Source: Acidobacteriota bacterium
GTDB taxonomy: Bacteria > Actinomycetota > Acidimicrobiia > Acidimicrobiales > CADCSY01
NCBI GenBank assembly: GCA_019510095.1
Contig: JAEKLB010000023.1
Coordinates: forward strand, 1-54,307
Reading direction: 5' to 3'
DNA: 54,307 bases
The position numbers and the translations under genes were made by a program. The notes beneath the pieces are model-generated. The model did not search any database, had not been told where the DNA came from, and saw only the letters and a list, made by a program, of their open reading frames with translations. This document shows positions 1 to 7,630 of the stretch, piece after piece; within the stretch, counting starts at the first letter, position 1, and every line of letters starts with the position of its first letter.

Positions 1-1
1 G

Positions 2-124
2 TCGGCCACCGCCACGTGGAACGGCGAGCCTGCCGTCGTGATCGTCCTCCGCAGCGGCGGCGCCGAGCACGCCGACGTCATGACGACGAGTACCTGCGAG
101 ATCGTCGAGTCGGTCGACCTCTAG
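2..124 (+). CDS. C-terminal end of an unidentified protein, possibly anti-sigma-factor-like
   Basis: Reading frame 2 is open from the left edge to a TAG at 122-124 and encodes 40 residues ending in CEIVESVDL. The pattern WNGEPAVVIVLRSG resembles the C-terminal tail of secreted or membrane-anchored domains found after zinc-finger anti-sigma factors. In many actinobacteria a sigma/anti-sigma pair lies just upstream of trxB, which fits this position. Only the tail is visible, so the family is a guess from context. The stop codon overlaps the stop of the convergent minus-strand gene by 2 bases. Confidence 0.5.
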   Translation, partial: SATATWNGEPAVVIVLRSGGAEHADVMTTSTCEIVESVDL

Positions 125-450
125 CGAACCGACACCGGGCGCAACCGGGCGCCGGCGGTGACCGCGGCTAGGGCCACGCCAACCCACGCGGTTCCCCGAA
201 TCGGCTCGAGCCCCCGGCCCGAGTCGATCCAGGCGGCCCACACGATCGAGGCGGCGGCAAGGACGGCGACGGCAGCCGCCGGCGCCGCGCCCCGTTGGCG
301 GCCGACCGCCAGCGCGATCTCACCCAGCGCCAGCCCAACCCCGACACCGGCAGCGACCGCCGTGAAGAGGGTGAGCTGGTACTCCCCCAGGATCAACGCG
401 CTCAATGCGGCGGCCCCGGTGACCGCCACCAGGGCAAGGATGGCCCGCAC
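121..450 (-). CDS. Small hydrophobic membrane protein, function unknown
   Basis: The 109-residue product starts at GTG (448-450). It is almost entirely hydrophobic, with about four predicted membrane segments (residues about 2-22, 27-48, 58-74 and 86-101) separated by short polar turns such as GRQRG and DSGRG. It is convergent with the upstream gene tail and divergent from the next gene, with 23 bases between the two starts. I do not recognise a family. Its length and hydrophobicity favour a real integral membrane protein over a shadow ORF. Confidence 0.6.
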   Translation of the reverse strand: MRAILALVAVTGAAALSALILGEYQLTLFTAVAAGVGVGLALGEIALAVGRQRGAAPAAAVAVLAAASIVWAAWIDSGRGLEPIRGTAWVGVALAAVTAGARLRPVSVR

Positions 451-473
451 GGGGCCGAGGGTAGGCTCCGGGA

Positions 474-770
474 GTGGCAGGCACCGACTGGGCGGCCCAG
501 GCTGCCGACACCATCGACCGGGTCGTGCTCGCCGTGCGCGGGAAGACCACGGCGCCGCTCGAGCGACTCGCTCGCGTCCTGGTGTTCGGCCTGCTCGCCG
601 CCATCGTCGGCGTCGCCGCCTTGGTCCTCTTCGCCATCTTGTGGGTCCGGGCCCTCGACATCGTCATCCCCGGCGAGGTGTGGTCGGCCGACCTGGTGGC
701 CGGGGGAATCTTCACCGTGGCTGGGCTGTTCCTGTGGCGGAAGCGAACCGTCAAGACCGTCAAGCTGTAG
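474..770 (+). CDS. Small membrane protein upstream of trxB
   Basis: This 98-residue protein starts at GTG. An amphipathic N-terminus (about residues 1-35) is followed by two hydrophobic segments (about 36-60 and 72-90) and a basic tail, WRKRTVKTVKL, expected on the cytoplasmic side. Its end is 27 bases from trxB on the same strand, so co-transcription is likely. The arrangement recalls the small phage-holin-like or DUF1469-like membrane proteins of actinobacteria, but no diagnostic motif is visible and no function is assigned. Confidence 0.65.
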   Translation: MAGTDWAAQAADTIDRVVLAVRGKTTAPLERLARVLVFGLLAAIVGVAALVLFAILWVRALDIVIPGEVWSADLVAGGIFTVAGLFLWRKRTVKTVKL

Positions 771-797
771 TTCCCGACGTTCACGACTGAGGAACCC

Positions 798-1796
798 GTG
801 CCCGATCCCCGCAACGTCATCATCCTCGGCTCCGGCCCGGCCGGGCTGACTGCCGCCATCTACTCGGCGCGCGCCAACCTGGCGCCGCTGGTCCTCGAGG
901 GCGAGCTGTCGTCCACCAGCGACCAGCCCGGCGGCCAGCTCATGCTCACCACCGAGGTCGAGAACTTCCCGGGCTTCGTCGACGGGATCCAGGGCCCCGA
1001 GCTCATGGCCAACTTCCGGGCCCAGGCCGCCCGGTTCGGCACCGAGTTCGTCCAGGAGCGGGCCACCAGGGTCGACATGTCCTCCCGGCCGTTCAAGGTC
1101 TGGACCGGCGACCCCTCGGCGCCGGAGCCCTCCTACACGGCCCATGCCGTGATCGTCGCCACCGGCGCCCGCTCGCTGATGCTCGACATCGAGGCCGAGC
1201 GCCGCCTGCTCGGCCACGGACTCTCGACCTGTGCCACCTGCGACGGGTTCTTCTTCCGCGGCCACGAGATCGCCGTGGTGGGCGGCGGCGACTCCGCCAT
1301 CGAGGAGGCCATCTTCCTCACCAAGTTCGCCGACCGGGTCACCATCGTGCACCGGCGGGGCGAGCTGCGGGCGTCGAAGATCATGCAGGAGCGGGCGTTC
1401 AAGAACGACAAGATCACCTTCCTCTGGCACCACACCGTCGACGACCTCGTCGGTGAGAAGAGCCTCGAGGGCGCCGTGGTCCGCGACGTCCGGACCGGGG
1501 AGACCCACGTGCTGCCGGTGACCGGCCTGTTCGTGGCCATCGGCCACCGGCCCAACTCCGACCTGTTCACCGATCTGCTCGACATGGACGAGGCCGGGTA
1601 CCTCAAGACCGTGCCCGGTCGCAGCCTCACCAACGTCGTCGGCGTCTTCGCCTGCGGCGACGTCCAGGACCACACCTACCGCCAGGCGATCACCGCTGCC
1701 GGGAGCGGCTGCATGGCTGCGATCGACGCCGAGCGCTGGCTCGAAGCGGTGGGCGACGCCCCCGAGACGATCAACGAGACGCCCACCGAATGGTGA
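798..1796 (+). CDS. trxB: Thioredoxin reductase
   Basis: This 332-residue FAD- and NADPH-dependent flavoenzyme transfers electrons from NADPH to thioredoxin in the cytoplasm. The N-terminal FAD-binding loop [10 protein letters not shown] is at about residues 12-21. The redox-active CATC pair is Cys145/Cys148, and the NADPH-binding [10 protein letters not shown] follows. The C-terminal FAD motif CGDVQD is also present. Length and motif order match the low-molecular-weight TrxB family. The start is GTG. trxA begins 35 bases downstream of the stop, the usual actinobacterial trxB-trxA pairing beside the origin. Confidence 0.97.
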   Translation: MPDPRNVIILGSGPAGLTAAIYSARANLAPLVLEGELSSTSDQPGGQLMLTTEVENFPGFVDGIQGPELMANFRAQAARFGTEFVQERATRVDMSSRPFKVWTGDPSAPEPSYTAHAVIVATGARSLMLDIEAERRLLGHGLSTCATCDGFFFRGHEIAVVGGGDSAIEEAIFLTKFADRVTIVHRRGELRASKIMQERAFKNDKITFLWHHTVDDLVGEKSLEGAVVRDVRTGETHVLPVTGLFVAIGHRPNSDLFTDLLDMDEAGYLKTVPGRSLTNVVGVFACGDVQDHTYRQAITAAGSGCMAAIDAERWLEAVGDAPETINETPTEW

Positions 1797-1831
1797 GCGG
1801 CCATCCTTCTGCATCACCCGAGAGGAGCCCC

Positions 1832-2155
1832 ATGGGAACGACCATCACGCTGACCGACGCCACCTTCGACGAGGAGGTCAAGGGCGCGAGCGAGGCCGTC
1901 GTCGTCGACTTCTGGGCCGAGTGGTGTGGGCCGTGCAAGCTCATCGCCCCCGTGCTCGACGAGATCGCCGCCGAGCAGGCCGGCAAGGTCCGCATCGCCA
2001 AGCTCAACGTCGACGAGAACCCCGAGCTGGCTCGCCGGTTCGACGTCATGAGCATCCCGACCCTGATCGTCTTCAAGGACGGCGAGGCCAAGAAGCGCCT
2101 CGTGGGCGCCAAGGGCAAGGGCCAACTGCTCGAAGAGCTGGCTGAGTTCCTGTAA
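1832..2155 (+). CDS. trxA: Thioredoxin
   Basis: The 107-residue product is a cytoplasmic disulfide reductase and the substrate of the adjacent TrxB. The active site WCGPCK has Cys32 and Cys35, and the conserved cis-Pro segment [10 protein letters not shown] follows at about residues 72-81. The ORF track opens 14 codons earlier. ATG 1832 is chosen because it gives the family's usual N-terminus and has a ribosome-binding site (AGAGGAG) just upstream, about 5 bases away. It is convergent with parB; the gap between them holds DnaA-box-like words. Confidence 0.97.
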   Translation: MGTTITLTDATFDEEVKGASEAVVVDFWAEWCGPCKLIAPVLDEIAAEQAGKVRIAKLNVDENPELARRFDVMSIPTLIVFKDGEAKKRLVGAKGKGQLLEELAEFL

Positions 2156-2192
2156 AAGGCCTGGTCAGACGTCGAACATCAGTTCGGCACCA

Positions 2193-2213
2193 GAATCCAC
2201 AGAATTGTCCACA
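2193..2213 (+). promoter_or_regulatory. DnaA boxes between trxA and parB
   Basis: TTGTCCACA at 2205-2213 exactly matches the actinobacterial DnaA-box consensus. GAATCCACA at 2193-2201 is a 7/9 match in the same orientation, 12 bases away. They lie between the 3' ends of convergent genes, so a promoter role is unlikely. DnaA binding linked to the nearby origin is the natural inference. Confidence 0.55.
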
Positions 2214-2244
2214 GGGTGTGGGTGGAGTGAAGGGTGAGGCAGTC

Positions 2245-3138
2245 TCAACCCTCAGCTGAGGGTCGGGGCTCGGTCATCGCCCGGTAGATCCGCTCCAGGT
2301 CGTCGAGATCGGCAAAGGTGACGACGACCTTGCCGCCGCTCTTGGCGACCTCCTGGACCTTGACCCTCGTCGAGAGGTGCTCGGACAGGAGCTGCTCGAG
2401 CTCGTGCATGCCCGCCTGGCGGAGACGGGGCCCGCTCGACGGCTTCGGCTCGCTGGTCGGGTCGAGCTCGACCCGGGCCCGCACGGCGTCCTCGACCGCT
2501 CGGACCGAGAGGCTCTCCTTGACCGCCCGGGTCGCCAGTGCCTCCTGGAACGAGCGGTCGGGCGTGCCGAGCAACGCCCGGGCATGACCGCCGGACAGCG
2601 ACCCCTCCCCCACCAGCTTCTGGATCGACGGCGGCAGCTGGAACAGTCGCAGCATGTTGGTGACCGTCGCCCGGCTCTTGCCGACCCTGGTCGCGACCTG
2701 GTCGTGGGTGAGCGAGAAGTCCTCGATGAGCTGCTGGTAGGCGGCGGCCTCCTCCAGCGAGTTCAGGTCCTGGCGGTGGAAGTTCTCCACCACCGCCTGC
2801 TCCAGTGAGGCCTGGTTGTCGGCCGTCCTGACCAGCACCGGGATGGTCGTCAGCCCGGCCCGCTTGGCCGCCCGCCAGCGGCGCTCGCCGGCAATGAGCT
2901 CGTAGTCGCCGTCGGCGACCTCCCTGACCAGCACCGGCTGGAGGACGCCGAGCTCCCGGATGGAGGCGGAGAGGGAGCTCAGCGACTCCTCGTCGAAGTG
3001 GCGGCGAGGTTGGTGGGGGTTGGGGCGGATGCTGGCCACCGGGACGTCACGAAAGGCTGAGTCGGTGGCCGGTGCGCTGGGGGAGTCGGGGGGGATGAGC
3101 GCCCCGAGTCCCCTACCGAGCCCGCTGCGGCGTGCCAC
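2245..3138 (-). CDS. parB: Chromosome-partitioning protein ParB (CTPase, parS-binding)
   Basis: This 297-residue protein loads at parS and spreads as a CTP-dependent clamp to organise and segregate the origin. The N-terminal arginine-rich ParA-interaction segment (SGLGRGLGALIP) comes first. The ParB/Srx domain has the CTP-binding GERRWRA box at about residues 84-90 and the VVENFHRQDLN box. A helix-turn-helix for parS (DQVATRVGKSRATVTNMLRL) and a C-terminal dimerisation region complete it. The GTG start lies 26 bases inside the 3' end of parA, so the two genes are translationally coupled. Confidence 0.96.
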   Translation of the reverse strand: MARRSGLGRGLGALIPPDSPSAPATDSAFRDVPVASIRPNPHQPRRHFDEESLSSLSASIRELGVLQPVLVREVADGDYELIAGERRWRAAKRAGLTTIPVLVRTADNQASLEQAVVENFHRQDLNSLEEAAAYQQLIEDFSLTHDQVATRVGKSRATVTNMLRLFQLPPSIQKLVGEGSLSGGHARALLGTPDRSFQEALATRAVKESLSVRAVEDAVRARVELDPTSEPKPSSGPRLRQAGMHELEQLLSEHLSTRVKVQEVAKSGGKVVVTFADLDDLERIYRAMTEPRPSAEG

Positions 3139-4117
3139 CGCTCACCTCCTTGGCCAGCTCGCGATAGGCGATGGCGCCCCGCGAGGTCGGGTCGAACGCG
3201 ATGATGGGCTGCCCGAACGACGGCGCCTCGGACAGGCGAACCGTCCGGGGCACCACGTTCCGGCACACCTTGTCGCCGAAATGGGTCCTGACCTCGGCCA
3301 CCACCTGGTCGGAGAGCTTGGTCCTGGCGTCGTACATGACGCAGACGATGGCGCTGACCTCGAGCTGGGGGTTGAGGTTGCGCTGTACCAGGGCCACGTT
3401 CCGCAGCAGCTGGCCCAGGCCCTCGAGGGCGTAGTACTCGCACTGGATCGGCACGACCACCTCGGTGGCAGCGGCCAGGCCGTTCACCGTCAGGAGCCCC
3501 AGCGACGGGGGGCAGTCGATGAGGACGAAGTCGTAGTCGTCGGCCACGGCCTCCAACGCCCGCTTCAGTCGTAGCTCTCGACTGAAGGCCGGCACCAGCT
3601 CGATCTCGGCGCCGGCCAGATCGAGGCTGGCCGGGGCGACGAACAGGTTGCGCACCGACGACGGCTCGACGCAGTCCTCCAAGGGGACGTCGTTGAGGAT
3701 GACGTCGTACATCGACGACGTCAGGTTGCGAGGGTTGAGCCCGAGGCCGGTGGTGGCGTTGCCCTGGGGGTCGAGATCGCAGACCAGCACCCGGTAGCCC
3801 AGGTCAGCGAGGCAGGCACCCAGGTTGACGGCCGTGGTGGTCTTCCCGACGCCGCCCTTCTGGTTGGCCACCGCCATGATCCGGGGCAGGGGCCGGGCGA
3901 AGTGCGAGGGCGAGCGGGCTTCGTCGGGGATGGCGACCGGCTCCGGGGGAGCGGGGACGACCAACTCGTCGGCCGCCACCGTTGGCAACGGTCGAGCTTC
4001 GGTGGGCGCCGGGGGAGCGGGGGCCGCAGGGGGGGCAGGGGCGGCGGCCGCCTCGGCCTCGTCGGCCCGCAGCCGCTCGAAGATCGACGCTGCCGATTCC
4101 GGCGAACCCTCAACCAC
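3113..4117 (-). CDS. parA: Chromosome-partitioning ATPase ParA (Soj family)
   Basis: This Walker ATPase works with ParB in origin segregation. After an Ala/Pro-rich N-terminal extension, the deviant Walker A motif KGGVGKTTT appears, followed by CDLDPQGN, the Walker B LIDCPPSLG, and typical C-terminal ParA sequence to the stop. The track ORF extends far into rsmG and is overlong. GTG 4117 gives 334 residues; TTG 4153, with a weak GGGA ahead of it, would add 12. Neither has a strong ribosome-binding site. Two parS-like sites sit between this gene and rsmG. Confidence 0.94.
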   Translation of the reverse strand: MVEGSPESAASIFERLRADEAEAAAAPAPPAAPAPPAPTEARPLPTVAADELVVPAPPEPVAIPDEARSPSHFARPLPRIMAVANQKGGVGKTTTAVNLGACLADLGYRVLVCDLDPQGNATTGLGLNPRNLTSSMYDVILNDVPLEDCVEPSSVRNLFVAPASLDLAGAEIELVPAFSRELRLKRALEAVADDYDFVLIDCPPSLGLLTVNGLAAATEVVVPIQCEYYALEGLGQLLRNVALVQRNLNPQLEVSAIVCVMYDARTKLSDQVVAEVRTHFGDKVCRNVVPRTVRLSEAPSFGQPIIAFDPTSRGAIAYRELAKEVSGGTPQRAR

Positions 4118-4165
4118 GGGCGCGATACTGACCGCTTGGGCCCGGTTCCGCAAGGACTGTCCCGA

Positions 4166-4181
4166 TGTTTCCCGTGAAACG
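4166..4181 (+). promoter_or_regulatory. parS-like ParB-binding site 1
   Basis: TGTTTCCCGTGAAACG matches the bacterial parS consensus TGTTTCACGTGAAACA at 14 of 16 positions. The mismatches are a central A-to-C change and the last base. It lies just upstream of parA. Confidence 0.75.
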
Positions 4182-4214
4182 TCAGTCGAGGGTCGGCGCC
4201 GCCTGTCCCGGCGA

Positions 4215-4230
4215 TGTTTCCCGTGAAACG
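4215..4230 (+). promoter_or_regulatory. parS-like ParB-binding site 2
   Basis: This is an identical 16-base copy of site 1, 49 bases further on, 10 bases beyond the rsmG stop on the parA side. It has the same two deviations from consensus, so the variant may be the form preferred by this organism's ParB. Confidence 0.75.
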
Positions 4231-4239
4231 TCGAGCGGC

Positions 4240-4839
4240 CTACCAGAGCGGGCGCTTGGCCGGTACGCCGACCCGGCGGGGAAACCGGGAGGGGGTGGCC
4301 TCGACCTTGGCCAGGACCGCGAGTGCCGGGGGACCGGGGTGGATCACCGGCGGCGCAAACCCCAGCTCGGCCAGCGGGCCGGTCACCCACCGTCCGGGCT
4401 CCCCGCCCGGCGGCTCGGAGACCACCAGCCGACCGCCTGGCCGCACCCAACCGGCGGCGCACTCGGCCAGCACCGGTGGCGGCCCGAAGCCCCGGGCCGT
4501 CACGGCGTCGGCCAGCTCTCGCCGGTCAGCCGGGACGACCTCGGCCCGCCCGGCGTGCACCGCCACTCGGTCGCCCAGCCCGAGCTGTGCCACCGCCTCG
4601 ATCAGGAAGTCGGTCCGGCGCTGGCCACCGTCGACCAGCAACCAGGTCGTCGCCGGCAGGAGCACCGCCAGGACGAGGCCGGGCACGCCACCGCCGCTCC
4701 CGAGGTCGACGCAGACACCCGTCGCCGGAAGGGCGCCGGCGAAGGCCCGCGCATGGTCGATGTGGTCCTCGACCGGGCCCGGGCCGAGAAAGCCCAGGTG
4801 ACGAGCGGTTCCGAGGACATCCCGGACCGCTGACAGCAA
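4240..4839 (-). CDS. rsmG: 16S rRNA (guanine-N7) methyltransferase RsmG (GidB)
   Basis: RsmG methylates G527 of 16S rRNA (E. coli numbering) using S-adenosylmethionine. The SAM-binding motif VDLGSGGGVPGLVLA is clear, and HLGFLGPGPVEDHIDHA is the usual family N-terminus. No ATG or GTG lies at the right place. TTG 4839 gives 199 residues, the usual family length, 4 bases after the jag stop. It has no good ribosome-binding site, so coupling to jag is likely. Its place between jag and parA is the classic actinobacterial order. Confidence 0.9.
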   Translation of the reverse strand: MLSAVRDVLGTARHLGFLGPGPVEDHIDHARAFAGALPATGVCVDLGSGGGVPGLVLAVLLPATTWLLVDGGQRRTDFLIEAVAQLGLGDRVAVHAGRAEVVPADRRELADAVTARGFGPPPVLAECAAGWVRPGGRLVVSEPPGGEPGRWVTGPLAELGFAPPVIHPGPPALAVLAKVEATPSRFPRRVGVPAKRPLW

Positions 4840-4843
4840 GGGA

Positions 4844-5689
4844 TCAGGCGTCGGGGAGGATGACCACGCGGCGCCGCGGCTCTTCGCCTTCGGACGTGGT
4901 CCGGACGCCATCGATGGTGTTGGCGGTGTCGTGCACGACCTTGCGGTCGGCCGCCCCCATAGCCTCGAGGGCGGTGGCGTTCCCGCTGGCCAGCACCTGC
5001 TCGGCGACCGATCGGGTGAACTTCTCCAGCGCCTCCCGGCGGCGCTCGCGGTAGCCACCGACGTCGATGCGCAGGCGGGTCGACGAGCCATGGGCGACCG
5101 CGCTGCGGGCCAGCTCCTGCAGGGCAGTGAGCGTCGCCCCCTTCGGGCCGATCAGCAGGCCGACGTCGTCCCCGGTGACCAGGCCTTCCACGACCTCGTC
5201 GTCCAGCGTGGCGACCGCCACCTCACCCTCGATGTCGAAGGCATCGATGACGCCTTCCAGGAAGGTCCGCAGGCCGGCGGCCACGGTCGGCAGATCGGGC
5301 GCATCGTCCACGGTGTCTCCTTTGACGGCGGCAGGCGCCGGCGCCGTTGCTCGGGGCGCACGGGGCGCTCGCTTGGGCCTTGCCGGCGCCGGCGCCGAGG
5401 GGGATCCCTCATCGTCGGCACCATCGGCGGTGTCCTTCGGGCGGCGCTCAGCACGCTCGCCGGTCCGGTCGCTCCGACGCTTGCGATCCCGCCGTTCGAC
5501 CTTCGGCCGGGGCGTGGTCGGGCGCACCCGCGCCCGCACCCGCGCCTCCGAGCGCAGGCGGCCGAAAAGTCCGCTCCTGGGCTCCTCGAGGACCTCGAAC
5601 TCGGCATCCTGCTCGTCGACCCCGAGTTGATCGAGGGCCGCTTCCTTCGCTTCGTCGAGGGTTCGCCCCGTCGTTTCAACCCACTCCAT
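4844..5689 (-). CDS. khpB: Jag/KhpB RNA-binding protein
   Basis: The 281-residue protein has an N-terminal Jag_N domain (MEWVETTGRTLDEAKEAAL, ending near FGRLRSEARV). A long low-complexity Arg/Pro/Ala linker (about residues 55-130) follows, then a KH-like domain with GPKGATLTALQELAR, and a C-terminal R3H domain ending ADRKVVHDTAN. The family (also called SpoIIIJ-associated protein or EloR) binds RNA and is linked to cell elongation in other bacteria. It is 5 bases downstream of yidC, its usual partner. Confidence 0.93.
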   Translation of the reverse strand: MEWVETTGRTLDEAKEAALDQLGVDEQDAEFEVLEEPRSGLFGRLRSEARVRARVRPTTPRPKVERRDRKRRSDRTGERAERRPKDTADGADDEGSPSAPAPARPKRAPRAPRATAPAPAAVKGDTVDDAPDLPTVAAGLRTFLEGVIDAFDIEGEVAVATLDDEVVEGLVTGDDVGLLIGPKGATLTALQELARSAVAHGSSTRLRIDVGGYRERRREALEKFTRSVAEQVLASGNATALEAMGAADRKVVHDTANTIDGVRTTSEGEEPRRRVVILPDA

Positions 5690-5694
5690 TGGTG

Positions 5695-6579
5695 CTACTT
5701 CCGCTTGCGCCGGCGATGTTGGGGCTGTCCGGCGGAGGTCACTCGGCCCGTCGAGTAGTTCGTGGTGCCCTTGGGTGTGGGCTTGGCCTTCCCGTTGGGG
5801 CTGGGAGGCGGCTTGATCGGCGGCGGCGTCTTGATGGGCGGGGCGTCACCGCCGTACTCCAGCTTGGTGACCACCGCCTGCTGGCCGACACGCATGGCGT
5901 TCGAGATGAGCATGTAGATCACCACGCCGGCCGGCATGGCGATGGCGAACGGCAACATGATGAACGGCATGATCTTGGTCATCATCTGCTGTTGAGGGTT
6001 GGTGATCGCCGAAGGGTTGCGGCCCTGGATCTGGCGCTGCTGGTACCACTGGGTGGCCACGACCAGCACCACCAGGACGAAGAACGGCAAGGCGGTGCCC
6101 AACCCGCGATCGGTGAGCTCCTGCGTCGCGCTCCGGGACAGGTCCATCCCGAACGACATCATCTTCTTGGTGTGGGACAGGGCCTGGTAGAGGTCCGACT
6201 GGTGGTCGAGATACGACGGGCGGAAGAAGCCGCTGGTGACGTCCTTGTGGCCGGTGAGGCCCCGCAAGATGCGGAAGAGCACGAAGAACACCGGCATCTG
6301 GAGCACCATCGGCAGGCACGACGCCATGGGATTGACGTTGTTGGCCTGGTAGAAGGCCATCATCTCCCGGTTGAGGGCTTCGCGGTCGCCCTTGTACTGC
6401 TGCTGCAGCCGCTTCATCTCCGGCTGGAGCCGCTGCATCCGGATCATCGATCGCGTGCTCTTGATCGACAGCGGCGTGGTGAACGCCATGATCGCCAGGG
6501 TGAACAGCACGATGGCCCCGCCGTACGACGGCCACAGCTTGTAGAAGAAGGCCAGGACACCGGCCAGCGCGTTGAACAT
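5695..6579 (-). CDS. yidC: Membrane protein insertase YidC/Oxa1
   Basis: The 294-residue integral membrane protein inserts and folds proteins in the cytoplasmic membrane, alone or with SecYEG. An N-terminal hydrophobic stretch (FFYKLWPSYGGAIVLFTLAIM) is followed by the cytoplasmic helical hairpin (IRMQRLQPEMKRLQQQYKGD). The core segments include NPMASCLPMVLQMPVFFVLF and MPFIMLPFAIAMPAGVVIYM. The proline- and lysine-rich tail ending RRRKRK would face the ribosome. The protein lacks the large periplasmic domain of proteobacterial YidC, as expected in Gram-positives. Confidence 0.96.
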   Translation of the reverse strand: MFNALAGVLAFFYKLWPSYGGAIVLFTLAIMAFTTPLSIKSTRSMIRMQRLQPEMKRLQQQYKGDREALNREMMAFYQANNVNPMASCLPMVLQMPVFFVLFRILRGLTGHKDVTSGFFRPSYLDHQSDLYQALSHTKKMMSFGMDLSRSATQELTDRGLGTALPFFVLVVLVVATQWYQQRQIQGRNPSAITNPQQQMMTKIMPFIMLPFAIAMPAGVVIYMLISNAMRVGQQAVVTKLEYGGDAPPIKTPPPIKPPPSPNGKAKPTPKGTTNYSTGRVTSAGQPQHRRRKRK

Positions 6580-6825
6580 CTACGCCATCCTCCGCTCGGG
6601 CACCGGGTCCCACCCCGACCGACCGAAGGGCCGGCATCGACCGAGGCGACGGAGAGTGAGCCAGCCACCACGGACTGCGCCGTGAGCGGCCACTGCCTCG
6701 AGCCCGTACTCCGAGCAGGTCGGGGCGAAGCGGCAGGGGGAGGGCTTGCCCGAGCGCACCAGCTGCCAGCCCCGGAACAGTCCGAGCAGCGCACGGGCGG
6801 GGGGGCTGGGGCGGCGGGCGCTCAT
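6580..6825 (-). CDS. yidD: YidD membrane-insertion efficiency factor
   Basis: This 81-residue peripheral protein aids YidC-dependent insertion. Family signatures are the [17 protein letters not shown] core and [15 protein letters not shown] near the end. The track ORF is overextended. ATG 6825 is preceded by GGAG and overlaps the rnpA stop as ATGA, so it is the likely start. The stop abuts the yidC start directly, so rpmH-rnpA-yidD-yidC-jag-rsmG-parA-parB reads as one minus-strand operon. Confidence 0.93.
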   Translation of the reverse strand: MSARRPSPPARALLGLFRGWQLVRSGKPSPCRFAPTCSEYGLEAVAAHGAVRGGWLTLRRLGRCRPFGRSGWDPVPERRMA

Positions 6826-7166
6826 GACCGCTCCGGCGCGGCCACGGCGTGTTCGATGGCGGTTCTCACGTGCTGTTCCAATGCTCGATGATCGATGGTG
6901 GCGACGGATGGCGACGCTCGCACCAGGTAGGCCCCCGCCGGCAACGTTTCCGACAGATCGGCGAAGATGGCACGAACCCGACGACGGGTGCGATTCCTGA
7001 CCACCGCGCCACCGACCTGGCGGTTGATGGCGCACGCCAACCGGGGCGGGCCGACGGGTGCGGGCAGCCAGGTGACCGACACCGAACCCGCTCGTCCCCG
7101 GCGACCGTGCCGGCGAAGCTCAGCGAAGGTCGATCGATCGCGGATGCGCCAGACCTCAGCGGCCAT
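6822..7166 (-). CDS. rnpA: Ribonuclease P protein component
   Basis: RnpA is the basic protein subunit that assists the RNase P ribozyme in 5' tRNA maturation. The product from ATG 7166 is 114 residues. It contains [20 protein letters not shown] at the start and the family signature [11 protein letters not shown] in the RNR helix region. The track ORF (233 aa) runs backwards across rpmH and is rejected as the true start. The start is 14 bases from the rpmH stop. The gene for the RNA subunit is not in the window. Confidence 0.93.
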   Translation of the reverse strand: MAAEVWRIRDRSTFAELRRHGRRGRAGSVSVTWLPAPVGPPRLACAINRQVGGAVVRNRTRRRVRAIFADLSETLPAGAYLVRASPSVATIDHRALEQHVRTAIEHAVAAPERS

Positions 7167-7180
7167 CACTCCCGCCGGCA

Positions 7181-7315
7181 CTACGCCGACAGGCGGTGGC
7201 GGCCCTTGCGGCGCCGGGCGGCCAGGATGGCCCGGCCGGCGCGAGTGGACATACGGTGCCTGAACCCGTGGTTCTTGGCCCGCTTGCGGTTGTTGGGCTG
7301 AAACGTGCGCTTCAC
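7181..7315 (-). CDS. rpmH: 50S ribosomal protein L34
   Basis: This gene is too short for the ORF track. From GTG (7313-7315) it encodes 44 residues beginning [18 protein letters not shown] and ending [11 protein letters not shown], an unmistakable bacterial L34. A ribosome-binding site (GAGAGGGA) precedes the start. It heads the minus-strand operon running away from dnaA, as in nearly all bacteria. Confidence 0.97.
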   Translation of the reverse strand: MKRTFQPNNRKRAKNHGFRHRMSTRAGRAILAARRRKGRHRLSA

Positions 7316-7630
7316 GACGCGTCCCTCTCTGGACGGAAAATGCAACGACGTGGCGCGACGGAACCAGGGGTCGCAGCCGACGTCCCAGCGGCCAGGCTAG
7401 AGCCTGCGGGCGGCGCGCGGCAACCGGGGAAGATTCCTCCGAAAACCCTGGTACGAGCCCTTGCTTTCGGCGGGGACGCCGGTGGTACCGTGCGCCTTCG
7501 TTCACTCGCCGGCACGCGTCCACCGGGGGGAGCGGGCCGGCCTGAGGCCGGGAACCCGGCGTTTTCCACAGGTGTGGACGGGTTTGTGGGTTCTCTGGGC
7601 GGCAGGGTCGGTGGCAGGGAGTACGAGCGA
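7316..7630 (+). promoter_or_regulatory. rpmH-dnaA divergent control region with DnaA-box-like words
   Basis: This 315-bp gap has no credible gene. Near the dnaA side, TTTTCCACA (7562-7570) faces TGTGGACGG (7573-7581), forming a nearly palindromic pair, and TTTGTGGGT follows. This suggests DnaA autoregulation or an origin sub-region. A possible dnaA promoter is TTGCTT (about 7461) with TACCGT about 19 bases later; this is weak. The rpmH ribosome-binding site lies on the minus strand at about 7318-7331. Confidence 0.55.

Noticed and set aside
402-1817. 471-aa minus-strand ORF opposite trxB
   Set aside because: It is antisense to a clear trxB, is low-complexity and shows no family features, which is the usual effect of GC-rich codon bias.
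3113-4462. ParA starting at 4462 (449 aa)
   Set aside because: The first 100 residues are Arg/Gly-rich and overlap rsmG and both parS sites. A start at 4117 or 4153 fits better.
5347-6891. 514-aa plus-strand ORF over jag and yidC
   Set aside because: Composition is Arg/His/Gly-rich shadow sequence, antisense to two well-supported genes.
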